Shown: piece after piece, positions 44,781 through 53,297 of the stretch
Layout of the letters: the number at the start of each line of letters is the position of its first letter
How positions within the stretch are numbered: the stretch's first letter is position 1
NCBI GenBank assembly: GCA_033065855.1
Contig: JAVXUO010002027.1
Coordinates: forward strand, 1 to 64,000
Direction of reading: 5' to 3'
Origin: Escallonia rubra
Lineage: Eukaryota; Streptophyta; Magnoliopsida; Escalloniales; Escalloniaceae
Length of the DNA stretch: 64,000 bases
The notes under the pieces: generated by a model
The model's input: only the letters and a program-made list of their open reading frames with translations
Told to the model about the DNA's origin: nothing
Databases searched by the model: none
Made by a program: the position numbers and the translations under genes

Positions 44781-45952
44781 GAGTAAATTGCACCAATGGC
44801 CATTGAACTATGACCCCTTTTTCACTTAAGTCACTCAACTTTATTTTGTGCCATTTTGGCCACTAGACTCTTAAATCTGTCCGATTTGACCACTCCGTTA
44901 GCCGGTGTTAAATTTTCCCCGTTAAAGGGTCACGTGCCACTCACATGACCCTTCAAAGCAGGGGCAAAACTGTCAATTCTCACAAAATCTCTTTTTTCTC
45001 TCTTTATCTTTCTTCTCTCTCTTTCCTTCTCACACAGAGATCCACCATCAGATCTGTCGTAGGTGATGACGTTGTTCAACACCATCATCGACTTCGCTTC
45101 GAATAGGAACCATGCCATTACGCCGTCGGTGATGACGCTGTTCTTCTTCTTCAGCTCTGCCGCTTTCTTCATACACGCCGCCTTCGATTTCCCTGGCATG
45201 GCTGCCACAATCTTCTCCCACCTCATAGCCACATCCTTCGGAAATGCCTTCATTTCCGCTATCAATTGACCCCACGGGTGTCGGATGCTGCCCGAATTCT
45301 TTGACCTTCCGGGCCTTGGATCGGCGATTAGAGGGTTTCTTATTAGAATCCGTAGGGTCAGACAGGTCATTTTGGGATGAGGGTGGTGGAAGGGCAGGGT
45401 CCACGTCGACGCGAATGTTGCTGGTGGTGAGAGACGAAGGGGCGAAGGGCCAGACGAGAAAGGAGAGGGCTAGCCACAAAATGAGGGATTTTAGGGTTAC
45501 GAATTGGAGGTAGAGGAAAGAGAGAGTGAAGAGGAGTGAAAGAAGAAGAGAAGTGAAATGATTAATGTGGGTTTGTAGGGAGTTAGAGTAAAGGATTAGG
45601 GATTTGGAGTTGAAGATAATGGGCGAGATTGAAACATTAATCTGGGTCTGCTCTTTTCGTCTAAGAACTCCATGGTCAGAGAGAGGGAAGAGAGACCAGG
45701 AGAGGGGGGGAGAGAGAAATTGAGAGAGAGATAGAGAGAGGAGATTATGAGAAAGTTTGACGGTTTTGCCCCTGCTTTGAAGGGTCATGTGAGTGGCACG
45801 TGACCCTTTAACGGAGAAAATTTAACACCGGCTAACGGAGTGGTCAAATCGAACAGATTTGAAAGTCTAGTGGCCAAAATGGCACAAAATAAAGTTGGGT
45901 GACTTAAGTGAAAAATGGGTCATAGTTCAGTGGCCATTGGTGCAATTTACTC
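44781..45952. mobile_element. Pack-MULE-like element with ~195 bp terminal inverted repeats
   Basis: The left arm begins GAGTAAATTGCACCAATGGC and runs to about 44978; the right arm, from about 45755 to 45952, is its reverse complement with few changes (shared ACTATGACC, TGTGCCATTTTGGCCAC, AGCCGGTGTTAAATTTT, AGGGTCACGTG). Very long inverted repeats of this sequence type are typical of Mutator-like elements in plants. The 780 bp interior holds captured host coding pieces instead of a transposase. The 9 bp flanks (GTTAATGTA and TTGTAATTA) do not match, so the target duplication is lost or misplaced. Confidence 0.8.
45140..45530 (-). pseudogene. captured MAMYB-like (membrane-anchored MYB) gene fragments
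   Basis: Within the Pack-MULE, the minus strand encodes LKSLILWLALSFLVWPFAP followed by SSLTTSNIRVDVDP, matching the membrane segment and flank of the plant membrane-anchored MYB protein MAMYB (Arabidopsis At5g45420, from memory). Directly after, in a shifted frame, it encodes AEMKAFPKDVAMRWEKIVAA then MPGKSKAACMKKAAELKK, which is the C-terminal SANT/MYB repeat of the same protein. The middle of the gene, with the first SANT repeat, is missing, and the two pieces meet at about 45280. Capture of a spliced or partly deleted copy would explain this. Frames of 146 and 246 codons span the block, so it may be transcribed, but a working protein is unlikely. Confidence 0.78.
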
Positions 45953-47002
45953 TTGTAATTAGTAAAGCAAATATGTAAAGCAAATATGTAAATCTTGAAT
46001 ACTTTGTTTGTTAATGCTAATATAAGAATAAATTTAATATAAAAATATTGGATGATTTAAAGCTCTTGAATAAAAAAATAACATTTTCAGAATTAAAAAG
46101 AAAAACTCCCAAATTAATTGGAGTAAAAACTGAATCTAATTGAATATTGCTCCCAATATTATTTGTTCCACAATTTTTACAATTATGTGCTTAAGATTTA
46201 TATCCAACATGAATACAACCAGTGGTTGCGAGATTGAAGTAAACCCAAATAGTTGGAACCTAGAATGAAGTGCAAACAAATAAGCTATATGAAGAATAAT
46301 TGGTTTACTCACATAGAAATTACACAATCTTTTGAGAAAAGGAAAAGAGTTACAAATGGATGGAATGCCAATTTACATGAATCCTAAAAACAAAATTATA
46401 GTAATAATAATAATATCATAGCAATGCATCCCTCCTTCCAAGATCTTATCCTCGCGGTTGAAAAGCAGGAAATCGAGTCCGGAGAGAATGTGATGCAACA
46501 TCGAAAATGGACGATCAAAAAGGAAGAATCACGTCACCCTCTTTACAAGGGATTCGCTGACCAGAATGTTCGTCGGTGTCACTGGAAAATTTGTGATGGC
46601 ACAAAACAAAGCAAAACTCCCCAGATTTAGAAACTACTATTGTATTACTTAAAGCACCCAAGACCCTCCAAGATTCTCTTCACCAGATTTGTAATGTAAA
46701 AACTCATCAACACCGACATTCTTATCATCTCCATAGTCTACAGTACTAACATGAAATTTGAGATAAGAAGATAATGGTGCTGAGGATTTTCCTTGAAATT
46801 CTCCTTCAATTAATTGGGTTGTATGCTACTGATTTACATCGCTTGAACATATGGCCAATGCTAGTATTTGTCCAGTATGGACATCAGAGTCTGTATCCCA
46901 GTAAGAGCTTTGTGCTCAAGAATAAAGGAACCAAATACCCCGATGCTTCAGGGATTCCGAAGGATGTATTCTCAAGTTCACTTAATGTTGTTAAAGCGAC
47001 CC
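45953..47002. other. intergenic DNA, no gene supported
   Basis: Plus-strand frames at 46424-46630 and 46774-47043 have ordinary composition but no motif I recognise, and no splice partners could be supported. Confidence 0.35.
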
Positions 47003-47439
47003 GGCTCTGTTTGACAACAATATTTTTTTTTTTTCAATTTTAAACAAAAAAAATTTTTAAAAAATTAAAGAGCAGTTTAAATTTTTTTTTACAAAAACAA
47101 GTGGATGTTTGATAACCCAGTTTTTTTTTTTTTGAATGTTTTTTTTGGTGGTTTGCGGTGGCAGGTGGCTGCCAGCGGTGGTCGCCGGAGGTTGCCGCCG
47201 CGGTGGTGGCCGGAGTTGGCCGTCGGCAACCGCCGGTTGTGGTGGCCGAAGGTGGCCGCCGGCAGTGGGCGGTGGCAGGGTGGTGGTTTAAAAAAAAAAA
47301 CTTATTTTTAGAGTTTTTTTTTTCTTCTTCAGTTTAAAAACTGATTTTTTAAACTGAAGAAGAAAAAAAAATGGTTACCAAATGCAACTTTTTTTTTCCA
47401 ATTTCCAAAATTGGAAAAAAAGTTGTGTCAAACAGGGCC
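47003..47439. mobile_element. PIF/Harbinger-like non-autonomous element, 437 bp
   Basis: The ends GGCTCTGTTTGACAACA and, read inwards, GGCCCTGTTTGACACAAC form an inverted repeat of the same type as 58171-59277. The centre is GGTGGC-rich (47150-47290). TTA follows the right end but is not found at the left, so the duplication is uncertain. Confidence 0.55.
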
Positions 47440-47750
47440 TTAACTCCTCACATTTTATCGGCGTTTTGGTCAAATCTGCAGCGGCAACGTTTTTTTACCT
47501 CGTGGTCCCTGTTTGCCAGTAATTTTCCACTGGCCAATTTGCGGTCGACCTCATCGGTAACACTGTTCGGTCCCTGGTTGTTCTACGTCACACCTAATTT
47601 ATGTTAACACAAGTTGCTTATATATTCTTGTTTCTTTTTGTTGACTCCCGTCAAACACGTCCCTTTGCTTTGACCCATGTTTCTTTCCTGGAGAGAAGTT
47701 GCTTAATGTCACCGTAAAACTGCATTTTTCTTTAAACAATTATTCAGATG

Positions 47751-49841
47751 TGATGCCAAGGAAAGTGGGTTCGCAGTCAATGTGGAGGTGCCACAAGGAA
47801 TGCAGTTCGAGTCAGATGCCAAGTGTGCTGATGTGGGACACAGCAAAGGTGGATCAAGAGTAGAGACCAAGGGCTTCCCAGACAGAGCCTAAGGGTGGCA
47901 GTGCTGCGAGGACGACGACGCATGGTGAATATACGACGACAGTCACCGTCCGATGCTTAGGTCCAGCGTCAGGGACTTAGGGTCCAACTGTGTTTCTCTC
48001 TCTAGAATTCCATAAGATTTGGATTCTAGAGTGAGAAAGTGAAATTGTCAAATGAGGGAATCCTCCTAAAATGAGTTATCCAGTCCCTTATTTATAGGGA
48101 AAAGTGTGCATGTGTCATCCCTTGGGAGTGACACGTCACTAGGGGGTTCAAAAATACTGCGGACTGTCGGATCGCATATTCACTCGACTTGCTCCTCACA
48201 ACGTCGCTCTATCTGTCTGGAAAGACTGGCTCCCACAGTGTCTGTGTGGCCAGAGAACCCCCTTGATCTAGCCACCAATCCAAGGCCTTTGCAGAGTCCC
48301 ACTGGCCTGGCAGCGGTGGGGAAGACCCGACGCCCAACTGCAAGGCGGACTATGTGCAATGCCTTTCGGAGACCTGCTCCCTTCTCGGAGTGACCCAAGG
48401 GTCATAGTCCCTAGGGGTGCTGATGAATCCCTCGGTGCCAGAGCACATAGGCCAGTCACGTAGACACCTGGCGGAGATAGTGTCCCGGAGGAGTCGCCTA
48501 TTTCGCTGGCCGAGGTAGTATCCCGGAGGAGTTGTCTACCTGGTGGGCCGAGGTAGCATCCCGGTGGAGTCGTCTACCCGGCAGAAGGGGAGTCTTCGTA
48601 CCGAAGCACTTAGAGCTCCCTGGCGGAGATAGTGTCCCGGAGGAGTCGTCTATCCCCGCTGGTGAGTCCTTGTGCCGGAGCACACAGAGCGCGTCAAGGT
48701 AGCATCCCAGAGGAACCGTCTACCTTACGGGCCGAGGTAGCATCCCGGAGGAGCCGTCTACCTGGCGGAAGGGGAGTTGAAAAGCTCCTTGGAGGAGATG
48801 GTGTCCCGGAGGAGTCGCCTATCCCCGTAGGTGAGTCTCTGTGCCGGATCACTTGAAGCGCGTCAAGGTTGCATCTCGGAGGAGCCGTCTACCTGACGGG
48901 CCGAGGTAGCATCCCGGAGGAGCCATCTACCTGGCGGAAGAGGAGTTGAAAAGCTCCCTGGCAGAGATAGTGTTCTGGAGGAGTCTCATATCTCTGCGGG
49001 ATGCTGCACACTCCGGAGAGTGGGTCGAAGCATGTTCCACGACCAAGGTAAGGTGCGCATGGTGTGGATATAGGATGGACCAGCGCAGGGAGCGTGGTAG
49101 TGTGACAGAGAATCGGAGGCGCGACTGTATCAGTGGCACGGCGGAGTGTTGGAGACGGCGCGCGGACGTGGGCGACGGGTGTCGCGAAGATGGCGCGCGG
49201 GCGACGAGAGACTGGCGTCGCGCGGCCGTGGGCGTCGAGCTCAGGGAAGTCGGCGCACGGGGCGACAGTGGGCATCGCGACGACGGCGCGCGACCACGGG
49301 TGACGGGCACCGTGAATCCGATGAGCAGGCGACGGTGCGCGACCACGGGTGACAGGTGCCGTGAAGCGGGTGCGCGGGCGACGGGGACAGGCGCCATGAA
49401 GCCGGTGCGCGGGCGACAAGCACCGTAAAGCCGGTGCGCGGATGACAGCAGGCGTCGTGGGAAGGCACGCGACCACGGGCGACAAACGCCGTAAAGCCGG
49501 TGCGCGGGCGACGGCGACGGGCGCCATAAAGCCGGAGCACGGGCGACGGCAGGCGTCGCAGAGACGGCACGTGACCACGGGTGCCGTGAAGCCTACTAGC
49601 ATCGCGGAGTCGGCACGAGGCCAAGGAAGAGCATGTGTTGCATGGGAGGTAAGAGGCACGCCGACCCCCAAGGGGGAATGCGCGCCAAGGTTGTTTCGAA
49701 GGAGAAAAATGCACGTGACTTAGGCATGGTTGTTTGACCGGCTTGAGAGCGTGGAAAAATTGACCGTTGAATATGGTGACGTGTCGCGTAAAACGGGACT
49801 CCTGGTGGGCCCTTAGGTGCGACCAATGTAGGTTGGGAACA
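47751..49841 (-). mobile_element. solo LTR (probably Ty3/gypsy-type), copy B
   Basis: Same family and orientation as 15394-18032. On the minus strand it starts TGTTCCCAACC and ends CCTTGGCATCA. The flanking five bases are AGATG and TGATG, a nearly matching duplication. A TATA box (CTATAAATA, minus) is at about 48088-48096. The U3 holds fewer and more diverged repeat units than copy A. Open frames of up to 260 codons here are by-products of GC-rich repeats. It is a fossil with no internal region. Confidence 0.83.
48470..48990. repeat. degenerate tandem array inside solo LTR copy B
   Basis: Diverged copies of the copy A unit, with the cores GATAGTGTCCCGGAGGAGTC and AGGTAGCATCCCGGAGGAGC, spaced irregularly at about 130-170 bases. 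They differ from each other far more than those of copy A. Confidence 0.85.
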
Positions 49842-49846
49842 TGATG

Positions 49847-50689
49847 TCAGTCTTTGGATTTCACTTGGCCTCTTCACTTTTGAACTCTTGCTTTCTTTAT
49901 GCTTGGCTTTGACCGGTATTCGTTATCTAGTTCGGACCTAGGAATCCTATTATGTGTTGTTCCAGAGAGAGCGTAGGGTTGGTTCCATCTTAGTGACACT
50001 GGTTTTTGTAAATCTTATCCTCCTTGATTAAAGTAAGAGAAGGTCCTTGTAATTCCTGCCTTATGGCTTCACCTTTCTTTTTCAAAAGGGTAGAATAGCG
50101 TGTTGGGGTCTTTTGTGGAATAAGGGTGGGTTTGGAGGGGGGGGGGGGGGGGGGTGCGCTAGTAACAGTGGTAGTCTGTTTGAGGTTTGCTTGGGCAGGT
50201 TTGCCTCGTCTTAAGTTTTTAGTCATTGAGAGGGTTTTTTAAGTTCGAGCTTGGGTCTCTATTGTAACGGTGTTGTCTGTCTCCTTTGCTTCTATTTTCT
50301 GTTTGCTTTTCCTTTTAAGTAGTTGACCGAAATTACATAACAGGTGTCATACTTGTAAATGTATTTCTAAGCTTGAGTTTTATAGTGTTTGCCTATCTTA
50401 TCCAAGATGGCGCAGGTACAAGTGACCCGAAGTGTTTCTAAAATTTTTTTTTGTCATGCTTCAAGGATTCAATATTACTCCAGGTCAACTGTTAAGTTTC
50501 GAATACACAACTGGAATGAGCTGTGAGCTTTGAATACACAACTGAAATGGGTTTCAAGGAATTTGGAAGATGAGATTGTTGGGGTTCAAGTATGTAAACA
50601 AGAGAATTTGGAAAATTCATGGGATTGCTTACATATTTTCTGTATTAAAATTACCGTTTTTGTGTAGCCGCTTAGTTCACTGTGGTTGA
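49847..50689. other. repeat-like DNA with poly-G run, unassigned
   Basis: A G18 run lies at 50137-50154. The minus strand is open at 49990-50226 (MTKNLRRGKPAQANL, then a Pro run encoded by the poly-G tract). It may come from an old mobile element, but I cannot name a family. Confidence 0.3.
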
Positions 50690-51600
50690 GCCCAAATTCG
50701 CCAAGCTTGCTTTCCCTGAAGAGCTTCACTTAAGAATTAAGTTTTACAAAATCCTAGTCTACCAAGCCTTGGAAAACAGATAAATCCCACGCAACCCAAT
50801 GAATAAACGACAATCCCCACTCCCAGCCACCGGAAACATACATAAATTTGATCTATCTGTGCACAACAAAAACGTAGGGAATTTGTAAATTTGCAAAAAA
50901 ATGCAGCAATAAGGAGGATGGATCATACTGAATAACTTGGCTCGAGCGGCCTTGTTAGAACTTTCCATAACGCACAGCGCTCCTGGATCCATTGAACGAG
51001 GTCATGGAAAAGTCTATCATGATCTTGACCACTATCGAATTGTATCCCAAGTACTTCCCAAGTGCCAACTCCATGCAAGTTTCTTGAAAGCAAGTTTGAA
51101 GGTTTAAGGGCGTATTAGACTACAACAACAACAAAAAACTCGATTTCGCGCACTTAATCCATTGCCCTAAGCCACAAGTGAACAAAATACTGATCTTGAA
51201 GTTTATGCATATGTGTGAAGTCTCAGGATGAATGAAAATATATATATATATATATCATTTGCATACATCAAGTGGGAAAGCGGATGAGCTTGTTCGCCAG
51301 CCCCAATACCCCCAATCAGGCGATGTTTTCAGCATGTTACAATAGTGCATATAAAGCCTTAGTGCACAAAATGAATGGAGAGATCAGATCACCTTATCAA
51401 ATGCCACAGAAGGGTTAAAATGGTATAGTTACACCTCCATTAACTAGAACATAATACGAGAGTGTAGGCTCGCATTGCATGATTAGTCGAACCCAATGGT
51501 CTGGGAAAGGAAACTATCTGAGAACAGCTTCTAAGAGATCCCATTGTTGTTGATCACAAGTCTTACTCATATCTTATTTCAAGGCAGCCACGGTGTTAGT
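50690..51600 (-). mobile_element. LINE (plant L1) reverse transcriptase remnant
   Basis: Minus-strand pieces include DMSKTCDQQQWDLLEAVLR, FPDHWVRLIMQCE and YYVLVNGGVTIPF, HAENIA and FIHWVAWD. They correspond to LDMSKAYDRVEWDFL, WVRLIMQC, VNG and IHWVSWE of plant L1 reverse transcriptases. Many stops and frameshifts separate them, so the copy is old. An (AT)n tract lies at 51239-51256. Confidence 0.75.
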
Positions 51601-53218
51601 ACATGTGACAACCATCGGTGGTGGTGATGATGTGTTTGGTGGTTGAAGAGGTCGACGGTGGTGGGTCAAGGAAGGGCTTGAGCAAATAAGGAAGTTTGGA
51701 GAGTGGAATAGAGATCAGGATACTGTTTGAGGCATAAAACAAGTGTTTTGCCCTTTAATGGTGCCCATTATCAAAATTTAGAAAATAATTAATGCAGCTA
51801 AGTTGTAAGGTTTAAGGACCATAGCTGCTAAAATGATTCAGAAGCGAAACTAATAAAACGGTAATAGTTTAAGGATCATTTTACTGTTGCATCCCACTGC
51901 CTTCTTATTGTATCCACTTGGGCTTTAAAATATAAACTCTTTCACATCAAGATTCTAAGAACATCATCCTTACCCATGTTTCGGATGTCGGGATATGATG
52001 ATATTTTAGATACGGTGGCCCAATCCTCTATGACTTTTGTCGCATTGTAAAAAAGTTTCATCATTATAGTTTTTATAGGGCGGATCCATTACTTTTGAAG
52101 GAAGCTAAAATCCAAACACATTTTGCATGTCAGACTCAGACAACAGTCTACCAGGACTGACCCGACTGAGTGCTTGACAATCTACACAACTAAGGACCTT
52201 TGTCATACGTGAGATTCTTTTAGTTAGACCTTGTAGTCATATTTATGTCTACTTTGTAAGGCCATAAGGCCGTATTCTTTACAAACTCTACCTTTTATTA
52301 TGCAATGCAATCTCTTATACAATAAAAAAAACCAGTTCTCATGTATGAGAGAGAACAAGACAACAAAGAGAAAACGTGTTTTTCTTCGGTTATTATCTCA
52401 AACGTATCTCTACACATACAGAAAAAAATTCCGTTTCAATGTTACAAAAGACTTTTAATCCTTTCTTACACTTCTTCCATATACTCGTTTCCCATTCATG
52501 TAGCCGGCCTGTGGTGTACAAGTCTTCTTGTAAAGCAAATACCTTTTGAGTGTGGATCATTTCTGTAAGAGAGAAAAAGGCTGGCGATTGCAAATGGGAC
52601 TTGAAAAAGTTGGCCAAAAAGGTCTCCTTGCATACTCATCGTCTACCAGGAAACCATCAGGTACCCGCTAACCAACAAATTCTCTCTGCACACTTTGTTC
52701 TGTATAAAGAAATCCGGTTAGTGTACAAACCTCTTGCACATCACTTTCTGATCCATTCCGAGAGATTTCAGCTTTCCCTTGAGCTTACACACAGTCATCC
52801 ACCACGGAACACTTTATCCTAGTGTGTAAAACAAATGGAGTCTCATGAGTCAGGACTCCATTGTTTTCAAAAAGTTCACTTTTACGTTTTGGTTTTTGAG
52901 CTTCGCTTTTGATATTCGAGTGTCACAAGTGTTACTAAAACTCTTTTACACCGACACTAAAGAGATGTTTAGTGACGAAAGTAGAGAGATGTTTAGTGAC
53001 GAAAGTAGAACGTGTGAAACTCAAAATTCAACTCCCGCACGCAGTGTAACACCAAAAAGCAAGTCAATATCTGAACATTCCCAACACGGAAATGAAAAGG
53101 GCTACTTTACTTTAGCTATACTATACTATGCCGATGACCTGAAGTCCAGACTAATGACCAATCAGAGTTTTATGTCGTTTTTAAGTACTTTTTCCTTGGT
53201 CTCCAAGTCTTAACTGCC
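51601..53218. other. annexin upstream region, no gene seen
   Basis: No coding region is supported. The 122-codon frame at 52845-53213 lies directly in the annexin promoter and has no motif. The stretch carries an exact 24 bp tandem pair. Confidence 0.45.
52962..53009. repeat. exact 24 bp tandem duplication in the annexin promoter region
   Basis: Two identical copies in a row of a unit starting GAGATGTTTAGTGACGAAAG, about 290-340 bases upstream of the annexin ATG. Confidence 0.97.
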
Positions 53219-53227
53219 TATATAATA
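53219..53227 (+). promoter_or_regulatory. TATA box of the annexin gene
   Basis: TATATAATA lies 71-79 bases before the ATG at 53298, implying a leader of about 45 nt. Confidence 0.7.
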
Positions 53228-53297
53228 TTAGAGTGGCTGGAGTTGGTACTACTGATGCGCCACAACTTTCATCAACACCCTTCATCTATCCGAAGCC

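Noticed and set aside
44930-45788. Overlapping 146- and 246-codon frames as a real MYB gene
   Set aside because: They sit between 195 bp inverted repeats, overlap in different frames, and hold only two pieces of a longer known protein; better explained as a Pack-MULE capture.
48889-49671. 260-codon minus-strand open frame
   Set aside because: Same cause, in solo LTR copy B. Composition is Arg/Pro/Ala-rich repeat translation.
49990-50226. 78-codon minus-strand frame with a poly-Pro stretch
   Set aside because: The Pro run comes from a poly-G tract on the other strand. No family is recognised, so it is not called as a gene.
52845-53213. 122-codon plus-strand frame before annexin
   Set aside because: Overlaps the annexin promoter, includes the 24 bp tandem repeat and has no recognised motif.
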